Shown piece after piece: positions 1 through 8,270 of a stretch of 64,000 bases of DNA. The notes below the pieces were generated by a model that was given only the letters and a program-made list of their open reading frames with translations, ran no database searches and had not been told where the DNA came from. Position numbers and translations under genes: made by a program. The stretch's first letter is position 1, and each line of letters starts with the position of its first letter. Source of the DNA: Larkinella terrae (GTDB lineage: Bacteria; Bacteroidota; Bacteroidia; Cytophagales; Spirosomataceae); NCBI RefSeq assembly GCF_009668025.1, contig NZ_WJXZ01000014.1, positions 578,448 through 642,447 of the forward strand, in the 5' to 3' direction.

Positions 1-302
1 GTCAGCAGTTGCGAAAAACTGGTCATAACCGCGTGCAGACTGTTGGCAATCGACCAGAGCCCGACCGAAACCGCCAGTCCCATTCGGCCGCCAATCCGGT
101 CGATGAGCCAGCCACCCAGCGTAAACATAATGGCGTAACTGATCAGAAAACTGGTATTGATCATGCCATACTGCACATCCGTAATGTGAAATTCCTCCTG
201 AATCTTCAGAATGGCAATCGACAGCACCTGCCGGTCCAGAAAGCTCAGGCCGGTTGCGATGAAAAGCAGGAAGACGATCAGCCAGCGGATGTTTTTTTGC
301 AT
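1..302 (-). CDS. MFS transporter, hexuronate (ExuT/ACS)-like, partial
   Basis: The N-terminal 100 residues of a major facilitator protein; the rest lies beyond the left edge. The reading frame starts with ATG at 302 and is open to base 1. The first helix follows MQKNIRWLIVFLLF and is followed by the LSFLDRQVLSIA segment typical of anion:cation symporters of the hexuronate/glucarate group. A second helix ends in GGWLIDRIGGRMG, the MFS loop 2-3 signature. It would import a sugar acid or similar anion across the inner membrane. A strong promoter candidate, two palindromes and a long inverted repeat lie upstream. Family certain; substrate inferred. Confidence 0.85.
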   Translation of the reverse strand, partial: MQKNIRWLIVFLLFIATGLSFLDRQVLSIAILKIQEEFHITDVQYGMINTSFLISYAIMFTLGGWLIDRIGGRMGLAVSVGLWSIANSLHAVMTSFSQLL

Positions 303-325
303 GGGTTGGGAATTTCGAATTTAGA

Positions 326-393
326 AGTGAGACAATAGACAAGAGAATAAAGAGGAAACAGGTCGCACATCTCTTGTCTCACCTCTTTTGTCT
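326..393. repeat. Intergenic inverted repeat in the MFS leader
   Basis: AGACAAGAG at 337-345 pairs with CTCTTGTCT at 371-379, and GTGAGAC at 327-333 can instead pair with GTCTCAC at 376-382, so two mutually exclusive hairpins are possible. It lies between the candidate promoter and the start of the transporter gene, so it would be in the 5' leader. The same words recur at 31023-31095. Confidence 0.75.
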
Positions 394-395
394 AA

Positions 396-458
396 CGTTA
401 ACCTTAACGCACTAAGTTAGCGTGAACAAAGATAGAAGCCTATTGATGAGAAAATCAA
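396..458 (-). promoter_or_regulatory. Promoter of the MFS gene with two operator-like palindromes
   Basis: On the minus strand a TTG (458-456) is followed after 21 bases by TATCTTTG (434-427), an exact match to the Bacteroidota -7 consensus TAnnTTTG with acceptable spacing. Directly downstream are CGTTAACCTTAACG (396-409), a palindrome with a two-base centre, and the imperfect palindrome ACGCACTAAGTTAGCGT (407-423). Their place around the expected transcription start suggests a repressor site. The regulator is unknown. Confidence 0.55.
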
Positions 459-542
459 GGGGTAGTGGTACTTTTTTTTAAATAAATTGCAGGAATCCAA
501 TCATGATGTTGCCTGACTGGAGTGGCAGAAACGGTGGATTAT

Positions 543-2828
543 TTACAGCGCAACTTCGGTCGGTTGCTGGTACCATTTTTCAAATTTCAGCATGAGTTCC
601 TCCAGTTTGATCGGTTTATTGAGGAAATCATCCATTCCGGCTTCCAGGCATTCCTGTTCCGTTCCTTCGATGGTATTGGCGGTTAGGGCCACAATAACCG
701 GTTGTTTGATCGGCATTTGCCGAATCAGCCGGGTCGCTTCCAGTCCATCCATCACGGGCATTTGCATGTCCATCAGGATGATGCTGTACGGTTTGTTGCG
801 GATCGCTTCCAGTGCTTCCTGCCCGTTTCCAACCACATCGGGCTGATAGCCCAGTTTCTGGAGGATATACAAAATAACCCGCTGGTTCATGGCATTGTCC
901 TCGGCCACCAGGATGACGAAGGGGTATTTTTCGCAATAATCAGCTGATAACTTTTTCTGCAAAACCGGTTCCGGGGATTTCGGGATTTGCTGCTGAAGCG
1001 CATTCTGAATGTGTTTAATCAGGACGTGCTGCTTGATGGGTTTGTTCAGAACCGAAACGAAAAGCTGCCGCTGTTCTTCTTTTAATTCCTCGCCAATGGA
1101 ACTGAGCAGAATAAGCGGAAGCTTGGGCGAACGTTCGCGGATCTGCCGGGCCAGCATCAGGCCATCCATACCCGGCATTTGCATATCCGTAATGACCAGA
1201 TCGATTTCCGGGTTTGTCGCCAGAATTTCCAGTGCTTCATCCCCGCCCGTGGCCAATACCGGCCGGAGTTTCCAGATTTCAAATTGACGCTTCAGAATGG
1301 TCAGGTTGGTCGCATTATCGTCTACCACCAGCACCTGTTTTCCTTCCAGATTAATCAGACTGTAGCGGGTGTAGGGCGTTAGCGTTTTTGTTCCGACGCG
1401 CGTCCGGATTGTAAAGGAAAACGTTGAGCCTACGCCCGGTTTGCTCATAACGCTGATTTCTCCGTTCATCAACTGGACCAGCTTCAGCGAAATTGCCAGA
1501 CCTAAACCGGTGCCGCCGTATTGTCGGGTGGTGGAAGTATCCACCTGCGAAAATGATTTGAACAGGCGCCCCAGTTTATCTTCCGGAATACCGATACCGC
1601 TATCCTGCACGTCAAACCGGATCGTCAGCGTGCCGTCCGGAGCAACCTGATCCGGTTTTACAAAGACACAGACTTCACCCTGTTTGGTAAACTTCAGGGC
1701 GTTGCCGACCAGGTTGGTCAAGATCTGCCGCAGCCGCAGCGCATCGCCCACGATTTGGGTCGGGACGTTTTCGTCGAGTTCGTAAATAAGGTCCAATCCG
1801 AGCTGCGTGGCCTTGGTTCCGAAAATGTCCAGCGTGTCTTCGATGCATTGCCGAAGGTTAAAATCTTCGTTTTCCAGCTCCAGATTGCCCGATTCGATTT
1901 TGGAAAAATCCAGGATGTCGTTGATCACATTGAGCAGCGTATCTCCGCAACTGGCAATGGTTTCGGTAAACATTCGCTGCTCTTCCGTCAGCGACGTTTC
2001 CTGCAGAAGTGCCACCATGCCGATCACACCGTTCATCGGGGTACGGATTTCGTGACTCATTGTAGCTAAAAAAATGCTCTTGGCCTGATTTGCTTTTTCG
2101 GCCTCGTTACGGGCTTTCTCCAGTTCCCGATTCGACGCGCTGAGTTGTTCGTTGATTTTTCGCTGGATTTCCTCGTTCCGTTTCCGCTCCAGCGAAAGTT
2201 GGGCTTCTTTTTGCAACTCCACCATTTCCATTGCCTGCCGAAGCTGAATTTCGTTGTATTTCCGGAGTTGGTACGACCATAAACCGCCAATAAAAAAGAT
2301 CACGGCGGCCAGCAGAATATGAATGGCGAACGTCTGTAGGTCAAAATAATCCAGCCGGGTGAAATAAATTCCGTTGACACCGCTGTTTTGCAGGTAACCA
2401 AAAACCGCATGGTGGACCAGAACGACGATCATCATGGGAATCTGCAATCGCCATTTCTGATACGTGATCAGCACGGCGCTGCCAATGAAGGCGAAAAAAT
2501 GCATTTCAAAGAGCCCGTGCATCTGGTAAATGTACTGAGCCATGAACACCCCGAATACCGCACTGAGAACGTACTGGTACAGGTCGGAGGAGGGCAACAG
2601 GAGTTTGGCGGAATAATAAGCTACCAACGAAAGCCCGCCAACGCCGACGGCAATTGACCAGGTGTCGTAGAACAAGGCCAGGACGAGACCGATCAGAAAA
2701 TAACCGCTTAGAAAATAATTCATCAAGCGATCGGATCGCTCCTGAACGCCCGAAAGAAAGTCGTGAGTGGGGTTAACGGACAGGGTGGGCGGATACGCCA
2801 CCAGGGGTTGGACCAGAGGTGAAGTCAT
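543..2828 (-). CDS. Membrane hybrid sensor histidine kinase with two receiver domains
   Basis: A 761-residue sensor kinase. About six membrane helices occupy residues 38-185, followed by a charged coiled coil (190-250). The HisKA domain has [18 protein letters not shown] with phospho-acceptor H259. The HATPase domain shows the N box around N376, DSGIGIP (409-415) and GGTGLGL (438-444). Two receiver domains follow, with phospho-acceptor aspartates at about D548 ([11 protein letters not shown]) and D687 ([11 protein letters not shown]). There is no output domain, so the signal must leave through an Hpt or response regulator coded elsewhere. The start codon overlaps the stop of the upstream thioredoxin-like gene by four bases (ATGA), which implies translational coupling. 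The stimulus is unknown. Confidence 0.95.
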   Translation of the reverse strand: MTSPLVQPLVAYPPTLSVNPTHDFLSGVQERSDRLMNYFLSGYFLIGLVLALFYDTWSIAVGVGGLSLVAYYSAKLLLPSSDLYQYVLSAVFGVFMAQYIYQMHGLFEMHFFAFIGSAVLITYQKWRLQIPMMIVVLVHHAVFGYLQNSGVNGIYFTRLDYFDLQTFAIHILLAAVIFFIGGLWSYQLRKYNEIQLRQAMEMVELQKEAQLSLERKRNEEIQRKINEQLSASNRELEKARNEAEKANQAKSIFLATMSHEIRTPMNGVIGMVALLQETSLTEEQRMFTETIASCGDTLLNVINDILDFSKIESGNLELENEDFNLRQCIEDTLDIFGTKATQLGLDLIYELDENVPTQIVGDALRLRQILTNLVGNALKFTKQGEVCVFVKPDQVAPDGTLTIRFDVQDSGIGIPEDKLGRLFKSFSQVDTSTTRQYGGTGLGLAISLKLVQLMNGEISVMSKPGVGSTFSFTIRTRVGTKTLTPYTRYSLINLEGKQVLVVDDNATNLTILKRQFEIWKLRPVLATGGDEALEILATNPEIDLVITDMQMPGMDGLMLARQIRERSPKLPLILLSSIGEELKEEQRQLFVSVLNKPIKQHVLIKHIQNALQQQIPKSPEPVLQKKLSADYCEKYPFVILVAEDNAMNQRVILYILQKLGYQPDVVGNGQEALEAIRNKPYSIILMDMQMPVMDGLEATRLIRQMPIKQPVIVALTANTIEGTEQECLEAGMDDFLNKPIKLEELMLKFEKWYQQPTEVAL

Positions 2829-3424
2829 TTTTTACAGTAGGGCAGCGTGCAGCCGTAAGACGTTAGGGCAAATTGGTCGAAAACCCGACCGGATTCGTTC
2901 TGCAACAATCCAGCGAGAGCCATTTTGGCGTAGCTGGTTTTTTCATCCGTGCAGTAGCGGGTCCGGTTGTAGTTTCCGCGGTAATAGAGCCGGTGTTGCG
3001 CATCGAGCAACACCGCCTGGGGAGTGGAATAAACCCCGCACGACCTGGCGATGGACGGATCGAATAGAACCGGGATGTCGAGCTCTAGTTTTTCCTGTAT
3101 CTCCTGAGCCGAATAAGGTTTCGCACTCATCACTACGACGGCGAAATTGACCTGTTGGCCGTATTGCCGAACCAGGGATCGAAAGTGAGCCTTATTGAAC
3201 CGGGAACAGGGGCAGTCCGGGTTGAAAAAATGAAGCAAAACCGGTCGCTTAAGCGGTAATGCGGCCAGTTCATTTACCGTAACCACTGTTCCGGTCTTTA
3301 CCGGTTTATAATTTTCGGGAACCGGTGTGGGCAACTGGTAGACCCAGTCGTTGTACCAAAATAATCCCCCCACGGCGGAAAGCAACACCAGCAGCCACAG
3401 TAATACCAAACCTCTTTTTACCAT
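2825..3424 (-). CDS. Membrane-anchored thioredoxin-like protein
   Basis: A 199-residue protein with one N-terminal membrane helix (5-24) that would place the rest outside the inner membrane. [16 protein letters not shown] carries a C71-P-C73 pair where thioredoxins have CxxC, and TPQ at 134-136 fits the cis-proline loop of the fold. Other cysteines are C129, C158, C192 and C197. It is likely a periplasmic thiol protein of the AhpC/TSA-thioredoxin superfamily. CxC instead of CxxC makes the exact activity unclear (disulfide exchange or metal binding). It is upstream of and overlaps the hybrid kinase gene, so the two are probably co-translated. Confidence 0.75.
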   Translation of the reverse strand: MVKRGLVLLWLLVLLSAVGGLFWYNDWVYQLPTPVPENYKPVKTGTVVTVNELAALPLKRPVLLHFFNPDCPCSRFNKAHFRSLVRQYGQQVNFAVVVMSAKPYSAQEIQEKLELDIPVLFDPSIARSCGVYSTPQAVLLDAQHRLYYRGNYNRTRYCTDEKTSYAKMALAGLLQNESGRVFDQFALTSYGCTLPYCKK

Positions 3425-3716
3425 GGACTAATGCGCTCTTTTTATGAATCCGATTGACAAATGGAGAGGAATCAGGAAATAATACAATCGCTATTTCGGC
3501 CGACCACCATCATCGATAAGATCAAAAATGCGCAATAACAGTGCCATTTTCGAGAAATAAGTTACTGTTTTTACGATAATAGTTCTTTATAAGTAACAAT
3601 TTGGTTTAGAAGGCGAACTTGCGGACCCGAAGAAAGCCAAAAAGAGAAGCGAGCGCCCAGCGATTCCGAACGACCGCAGTGGTTCTTCCGGTTTCCTTCG
3701 GCTACTACTAATTCAT
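3425..3716. other. Intergenic stretch, nothing recognised
   Basis: About 290 bases between the start of the thioredoxin-like gene and the end of folB. The left two thirds are AT-rich, as expected for a promoter region, but I find no clean -33/-7 pair. The last 110 bases (about 3605-3715) are GC-richer without an open frame that looks coding. A small RNA is possible but I cannot support one. Confidence 0.3.
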
Positions 3717-4067
3717 TCAGCCTCGCAACGTGATCTTCGCGCGGTGGCAGACGCCCCCGATGGGTGGGTTGAATTTGGAAACGCTGACTTCGACGGTTTC
3801 GACGTTGGGGTAGCGTTTGCGGATTTCGGTGATGATGTTGTGGGAAATGTGTTCGAGCAGGCGGGCGGGGCGCTGCATGGCTTCGTGGGCGATGCGGTAT
3901 AACTCGCCGTAGTTGACCGTTGTGCTCAGCTTATCGACGCGGGCGGCTTCGGACAAGTCGGCAACCACCGTGATATCGACCGAGTATTTGTTGCCAATTT
4001 TCTGTTCTTCGTCGTAGAAGCCGTGGTAAGCGAAAAATTCGAGACCTTCAAGCGAAATTGTTCCCAT
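3717..4067 (-). CDS. folB: Dihydroneopterin aldolase
   Basis: Converts 7,8-dihydroneopterin to 6-hydroxymethyl-dihydropterin and glycolaldehyde in folate synthesis; cytosolic. The protein reads MGTISLEGLEFFAYHGFYDEE, matching the family's N-terminal strand with the YHG motif. LLEHISHNI and VSVSKFNPPIGG follow; the lysine in the SK-PP motif is the usual catalytic residue. I chose ATG at 4067, giving 116 residues, the normal family length. An upstream ATG at 4124 would add 19 residues with no match to the family. It lies downstream of the divIVA-like gene in the same direction, but with a terminator between them. Confidence 0.9.
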   Translation of the reverse strand: MGTISLEGLEFFAYHGFYDEEQKIGNKYSVDITVVADLSEAARVDKLSTTVNYGELYRIAHEAMQRPARLLEHISHNIITEIRKRYPNVETVEVSVSKFNPPIGGVCHRAKITLRG

Positions 4068-4079
4068 ACATGAGGAGTC

Positions 4080-4099
4080 CGGCGGGTTGCGGCCCGCCG
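4080..4099 (-). promoter_or_regulatory. GC-rich hairpin in the folB leader
   Basis: CGGCGGG (4080-4086) and CCCGCCG (4093-4099) form a perfect 7-bp stem with a 6-base loop, 12 bases upstream of the chosen folB start. It could affect translation initiation; no known riboswitch fold is visible. Confidence 0.35.
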
Positions 4100-4133
4100 T
4101 CCAACCGGTTAGATTTTCGCCCAAAAGTAGAAT

Positions 4134-4158
4134 AAAAAAAGCGGACTCGGTGCCCGCC
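4134..4158 (-). terminator. Terminator after the divIVA-like gene
   Basis: Read on the minus strand, a short GC-rich hairpin (4157-4141, GCGG/CCGC stem) is followed by seven T residues (4140-4134). It starts about 10 bases after the stop codon of the DivIVA-domain gene. The layout is that of an intrinsic terminator. Confidence 0.65.
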
Positions 4159-4166
4159 TGGTGTTA

Positions 4167-5063
4167 TTAAATCTGATCGAAGAACGATCCGGCTCCTTTT
4201 TTCTTTTCGCCCGCATCCGATTCTTCATGAACGGCCTGGGGTTCAGTTGTTTCGTCCTCCTCTTCCGGTTCTTTTTCAGCCACCGGTTCCGTCATCGGGA
4301 ATCCGGCTTCGGCGGGTTCTTCGCCCTGAGCTGCTACCGGGTCTTCAACGGTTTCGGCGGCAGGCGTTTCGGTTACTTCGGCGGTATTTTCGACGGCGTC
4401 GTCCGTGGTTTCCACATGCAGGGTTTCCGGGTCAACCAGGGCCGAATCGTCATCGGCCGGGCTGGTGCCTTTGGCCGCTGCGGGTTCTTCTTCCTGGTGC
4501 TGGGCCGTTACCTCGTCAATTTTGGCCTGAAGCGATTGCTGGTTGAATTTTTTCTCAAACCGATCCACGCTGTCGATGGCGTTGTTGGCCAGCGTCCGGA
4601 TTTGCTTGATGAGCCCTTCCTTGTATTTTTCCATCGCCTTGAAGTCGTGTTCCATCGACTTCAGGTCGTTCAGAATATTTTCTTTGATAAACCGGGCCTG
4701 ATTTTCCGCGTCCTGCACCATCAGCGTTGAGCGCTTACGGGCATCGGCCAGGATTTCATCGGCCTTTTGTTTCGATTCGTTCAGGTATTTTTCGGCGGCT
4801 TTGTTGGCCTGATCCGTAATCTGGGAGCTGGTGTCGTCGGCGGTTTTTAACGTCTTGAACAACGTCATCTCGATATCCTTGAACTTGTTCAGTTCTTTCT
4901 CGGCCAGTTCAAGCTGCATTTTCAGCATCTTGCCTTCACTCGTCACGCGTTCCCATTCCTGCGAGAGAGAGGCCAGAAAGGCATCCACTTCGTCAGGGCG
5001 GTAACCGCCGAATCCTTTCTTTTCAAATGTATGCTGCCGTATCTCGATGGGCGTAATTTTCAT
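4167..5063 (-). CDS. DivIVA-domain coiled-coil protein
   Basis: A 298-residue cytosolic protein. The N-terminus MKITPIEIRQHTFEKKGFGG is a clear DivIVA domain: the TP-EI-- and F-KK-FGGY-P-EVD-FL pattern binds membranes at poles or septa in Gram-positive homologues. A long coiled coil follows (about residues 30-200), then an acidic tail rich in E, P and A. I start at ATG 5063 because the DivIVA consensus begins there; ATG 5087 would add eight residues. In Bacteroidota such proteins are conserved but their role is not established; growth or envelope organisation is an inference. The gene has its own terminator. Confidence 0.85.
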   Translation of the reverse strand: MKITPIEIRQHTFEKKGFGGYRPDEVDAFLASLSQEWERVTSEGKMLKMQLELAEKELNKFKDIEMTLFKTLKTADDTSSQITDQANKAAEKYLNESKQKADEILADARKRSTLMVQDAENQARFIKENILNDLKSMEHDFKAMEKYKEGLIKQIRTLANNAIDSVDRFEKKFNQQSLQAKIDEVTAQHQEEEPAAAKGTSPADDDSALVDPETLHVETTDDAVENTAEVTETPAAETVEDPVAAQGEEPAEAGFPMTEPVAEKEPEEEDETTEPQAVHEESDAGEKKKGAGSFFDQI

Positions 5064-5187
5064 AACTGAAAGGGTTAATGGTGACAAATGATCACTTGTC
5101 TGCTAAAAGTAAAGTTATCCGACCGAAAATATCAATTTTTTACTCTGAAATTTGTCAAAAATCCAAAAAAGTAGCCAAATCATTTAC

Positions 5188-6090
5188 CTAGCGGGTAATT
5201 TCCCAAACCGAAAGGAGCCGATCGTCGCTGGCCGAAATCAGTTGCTGATGGTACGAACTCCAGAGCAATTTATTCACGGAAGTGCCGTGTCCGGCGTGCC
5301 GGGCCCGGTCAATAACCTTCAGGAGCCGGAATGTGGCCGCATCCCACACTTTGATGGATTTGTCCATACTGCACGTAGCAAATAACGCGCCATCCGGGCT
5401 GTAGCAGAGGTGATTGATGGCGAATAAATGAGCGGCAATATCCTGTTGCAGGCTGTATTGATCGACAACATCCCAGATTTTCAGGTGCGCATCGCGCCCG
5501 GCCGAGAGCAAAAACCGCCCATCGGGGGAATACTGAACCGTAAATACGGAATTGGTATGGGCCGGAATGACGCGCTTCAACATCAACAGATCCGCATCGA
5601 AAATACGGATACCGTTGTCGCTGTAGCCAACGGCCACTTCCCGGCTGAGCGGGTTGATCGCGATGCTGCGGGCGCTTTTATCGCTTACTTTCAGGTGTTT
5701 TTTGACCACAAATTCGGCCACATCCATCACCGCCAGCACCCCGTCGGACAAGGCTACCCAGGCCAGATCGTCGAAGATTTTAATGTCAAAAATGGCCGCC
5801 GACGTAATCTGGGCCGAACGAATTTCCTGCTTTTGAACCGGATCAATGATGTGAATACCGTCGTAATTTTGCCCCACCCAAAGCTGTTTCCGTTCCGGGT
5901 CGAACGCCAGCGCGTAGACGGATGCCGGAATGCGGGCGAGCAGCGAACCCAAATCCGGTTTGTCCAGTTGCCAGCGAACCACCATACCGTCGGCGCCAGC
6001 CGAAAAAATCTCGGTCGGCGAAGCGCCCGCATCCAGCGTGTAAACGCAGTCGCGGTGACCGGCAAACGTGTCAATTTTGTGAACCTGCAT
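5188..6090 (-). CDS. WD40 repeat beta-propeller protein
   Basis: A 300-residue protein made almost only of WD40 repeats, about seven, enough for one closed propeller. Clear blades include AGHRDCVYTL...GADGMVVRWQL, AHTNSVFTVQYSPDGRFLLS followed by AGRDAHLKIWD, and CYSPDGALFATCSMDKSIKVWD. There is no signal peptide or other domain, so it is probably a cytosolic scaffold that binds partner proteins. The partner is unknown. It is transcribed divergently from the phosphopantetheinyl transferase gene, with an inverted repeat in between. Confidence 0.9.
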   Translation of the reverse strand: MQVHKIDTFAGHRDCVYTLDAGASPTEIFSAGADGMVVRWQLDKPDLGSLLARIPASVYALAFDPERKQLWVGQNYDGIHIIDPVQKQEIRSAQITSAAIFDIKIFDDLAWVALSDGVLAVMDVAEFVVKKHLKVSDKSARSIAINPLSREVAVGYSDNGIRIFDADLLMLKRVIPAHTNSVFTVQYSPDGRFLLSAGRDAHLKIWDVVDQYSLQQDIAAHLFAINHLCYSPDGALFATCSMDKSIKVWDAATFRLLKVIDRARHAGHGTSVNKLLWSSYHQQLISASDDRLLSVWEITR

Positions 6091-6114
6091 ACCAAAAAAA
6101 GGCTAAAAAATAGC

Positions 6115-6194
6115 GAATATCGAACAATGAATATCGAATAGTGAAGGCGTCCTGTACTTCGTTATTCGGGGTTCATTATTCATTATTCGATATT
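6115..6194. repeat. Intergenic inverted repeat (AATATCGAA/AATGAA words)
   Basis: The 5' arm (6115-6145) contains AATATCGAACAATGAA and a second AATATCGAA. The 3' arm (6172-6194) is the reverse complement of AATATCGAATAATGAATAATGAA. The loop is 26 bases. It lies between two divergent genes, so it cannot be a terminator for either neighbour. Confidence 0.75.
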
Positions 6195-6201
6195 ATATAA
6201 G

Positions 6202-6229
6202 TTGCGCTTTCGGCTATTTTATAATTTCG
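6202..6229 (+). promoter_or_regulatory. Candidate promoter of the phosphopantetheinyl transferase gene
   Basis: TTG at 6202-6204 and TAATTTCG at 6222-6229 (one mismatch to TAnnTTTG), 17 bases apart and about 27 bases upstream of the start codon. Spacing is slightly short of the 19-21 usual in Bacteroidota. Confidence 0.35.
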
Positions 6230-6256
6230 CAGCAAAACTAATTAGAAAACCGGGAT

Positions 6257-6886
6257 ATGTCCGTTTATCAAACCCACCGTCTTGGTGCCGATTGTACGGC
6301 GGTGTTGTGGAAAATCGAGGAAAGCGAGGAAGAATTGCGCGCGCAGGTGACGCTGACGGTTCCCGAACAGATGGAGTTGGTCGAGATTACGCACCCGGCC
6401 CAGCGCGTCGAGTGGCTGGCCTGCCGGGCGGCACTCCGGTCGTTGGTACAATCCTACTGGCCGTACGCCGGTTTGTATAAAGATGAATACGGAAAACCGC
6501 ATCTGATTGGCTTGAAAGCGCATGTTTCCCTTTCGCACACGTCCGGCTGGGCGGCTGCCGTGGTTCATCATTCGAAAGCGGTCGGAATTGACATTGAGCC
6601 GTTTCGGGAGCAGTTTGTACGGGTGGTCCCGCGCGTTTTGTCGGACGAAGAGATCAGCCACGCCAACGGCGATCTGCACCGGCTGGCGGTTTACTGGTGC
6701 GCCAAAGAAGCGCTGTACAAGCTCTACGGAAAACGCCAGCTCACGTTCCGCGAACACCTGCACGTCGAGCCGTTTGCCGATGGCGAGGGTTTGCTGACGG
6801 GCCACGTTCGCTTGCCCGATGATGTCCGCGAGTTGACGATTCACTATTTTGAAACCGGGCCGGGAATGCTGGCCATTGCGTATTAA
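6257..6886 (+). CDS. 4'-phosphopantetheinyl transferase, Sfp type
   Basis: Transfers the phosphopantetheine arm of CoA to a serine of carrier proteins. The 209-residue protein has the two family signatures: VGIDIE (109-114), with metal-binding D112 and E114, and WCAKEALYK (147-155), with the third acidic ligand E151. VSLSHTSGWAA (90-100) is the substrate-binding SHS-type motif. Length fits the Sfp/Gsp group rather than the short AcpS. No polyketide or peptide synthetase is nearby, so its carrier-protein target is unknown; it may serve the fatty acid carrier protein. A bidirectional terminator follows directly. Confidence 0.92.
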   Translation: MSVYQTHRLGADCTAVLWKIEESEEELRAQVTLTVPEQMELVEITHPAQRVEWLACRAALRSLVQSYWPYAGLYKDEYGKPHLIGLKAHVSLSHTSGWAAAVVHHSKAVGIDIEPFREQFVRVVPRVLSDEEISHANGDLHRLAVYWCAKEALYKLYGKRQLTFREHLHVEPFADGEGLLTGHVRLPDDVRELTIHYFETGPGMLAIAY

Positions 6887-6917
6887 CGTACCCACCGACT
6901 GCTCCGTGGGTACGTAT
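6886..6917. terminator. Bidirectional terminator hairpin
   Basis: ACGTACCCAC (6886-6895) and GTGGGTACGT (6906-6915) form a perfect 10-bp stem with a 10-base loop. It fills almost the whole gap between two convergent genes and touches the stop codon on the left. T-rich flanks are weak but present. Confidence 0.7.
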
Positions 6918-7118
6918 TTATTCAGCGAGTTCGCGCTTCAAGATAAGGATGACAGAATGGGTTTTTCCCTCGTACAAATTGGTGGAAAAAGATGTGCTGA
7001 TTTCCCAGCCTTCTTCGCCTAACTCGTTCAATTTTAATACGATCTCCTGGCTTTCGACCTTGCCGCCCCAAAAACCGCCCGTTGGAACTTCCAGAGCACG
7101 GTATTCAAATCTCCTCAT
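6918..7118 (-). CDS. DUF4177 domain protein
   Basis: A 66-residue protein reading MRRFEYRALEVPTGGFWGG, with LNELGEEGWEI in the middle and a strand ending in ILKRELAE. This is the DUF4177 pattern: an opening FEY strand, an L-ELG-EGWE helix and a final strand. Function unknown. It starts two bases after the stop of the SirB1-like gene and is therefore almost surely in the same operon. Confidence 0.8.
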   Translation of the reverse strand: MRRFEYRALEVPTGGFWGGKVESQEIVLKLNELGEEGWEISTSFSTNLYEGKTHSVILILKRELAE

Positions 7119-7120
7119 CG

Positions 7121-7996
7121 TTACTTGTTCGTGTAATCCGACAGGGGCGGAGTCGCATCTTCGTCGTAAACCGCATTCAGCAACTGCTCCACTTCCTTCA
7201 CCCGCCCGGTATCGCCGATTTTCTCGAACGCCAGCATCAGGTTGCGCAGCACCCGCCGGATGATGTCCAGATTCGTGCAGGGCTGGTAATAGGTATCGAC
7301 CGGTTTCAGGTTCAGCTGACCAATGTAATGATCGATGTCCGATTTTGAAAAAACCAGTCCACGGTTAAAGACGTTGATGTAAAACTGCGTGTGATCCTTT
7401 TTATACGTCAGCACAAACAGGCTGGGCAGATTAACGCCGTACACGGGCAAATCCAGTTGCTGGGCCACCATCATGTAGATCACGCAGAGCGATATGGGAT
7501 TGCCACGCCGACTTTCCAGCACCACATTGATCATCGAATTGGACGGCGAATGAAAATGTTTGGTGTTGGCGGCAAATTTCAGCTTGTTAAAAAATACGGT
7601 ATTCAAGGTCTTGATCTGATCGATCGGGTGCATTTCCGACTTGCCTTCCAGCCACACATCCAGGTAAAGCTGCTTGATTTCCTGCCGGATTTTATCGAGC
7701 GACAGATCCGGATACTGGTAAGTTGCCACGATCCACAATCCTTCCAGCAGGTCAATTCCACCGGTTTCTTTCCAGAGAGTGATGCGCTCCAGCACAGACT
7801 GGTATTGCAAATCGTGAATCAATTCCTCGATTTTCTTCTGATGAATGGGACTAAAACTGTCTTCCCATTCACTTTCCAGGTAGGGAATCAACTGGCCGCC
7901 CAACTCGCGGATTTTCTGTTCAACATGCTCGGTGATTTCCTGATCTTCGTCGTCAAGCAGAGAAATCAGTGCTTTAATTTCGTTATCGTTTATCAT
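7121..7996 (-). CDS. SirB1/transglutaminase-like family protein
   Basis: A 291-residue cytosolic protein. The N-terminal third is helical and acidic (ALISLLDDEDQEI). The middle has FNKLKFAANTKHFHSPSNSM followed by NVVLESRRGNPISLCVIYMM, the conserved core of the SirB1/transglutaminase-like family, where the segment after RRGNPISL packs around the active-site region. NLPSLFVLTYK and YIGQLNLKP continue the fold. Members are widespread in bacteria but have no firmly assigned reaction. It heads a two-gene operon with the DUF4177 gene. Confidence 0.85.
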   Translation of the reverse strand: MINDNEIKALISLLDDEDQEITEHVEQKIRELGGQLIPYLESEWEDSFSPIHQKKIEELIHDLQYQSVLERITLWKETGGIDLLEGLWIVATYQYPDLSLDKIRQEIKQLYLDVWLEGKSEMHPIDQIKTLNTVFFNKLKFAANTKHFHSPSNSMINVVLESRRGNPISLCVIYMMVAQQLDLPVYGVNLPSLFVLTYKKDHTQFYINVFNRGLVFSKSDIDHYIGQLNLKPVDTYYQPCTNLDIIRRVLRNLMLAFEKIGDTGRVKEVEQLLNAVYDEDATPPLSDYTNK

Positions 7997-8095
7997 GCCA
8001 CTTCAATGTGTTGCGGTCTGACGTTTCGTTGGTTCAATACGGCTAGGTTCTGACTCGAAGATAAAAACTTATTTTTAGAAACCTACTGAATTTTA

Positions 8096-8191
8096 TACTT
8101 TTGCCACGCAAGAAATAGGCCGCATCTGATTTCTTAACACGATTTTATAAAAAATGATTTTTTTGCCAAACCGTAAAAAAATACAAATTTG
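8096..8191 (+). promoter_or_regulatory. Candidate promoters upstream of galE
   Basis: Two -7 candidates lie in the 274-base gap before galE. TACTTTTG (8096-8103) matches TAnnTTTG exactly but has no TTG at the right distance. CAAATTTG (8184-8191) has one mismatch and a TTG 18 bases upstream (8163-8165). Either would drive the galE-rmlB-rmlA group. Confidence 0.35.
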
Positions 8192-8270
8192 TCAGACATA
8201 CCGGCAAGTTTTTTGCTTGACCTGCTACTAACTCAACGTTTGAAAAAAATCTTTAAATGCCATCACTCCA

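Noticed and set aside
3605-3715. GC-richer segment considered as a small structured RNA (tmRNA, SRP RNA or tRNA)
   Set aside because: No tRNA-like acceptor ends, no tag frame, no SRP domain motif could be found.
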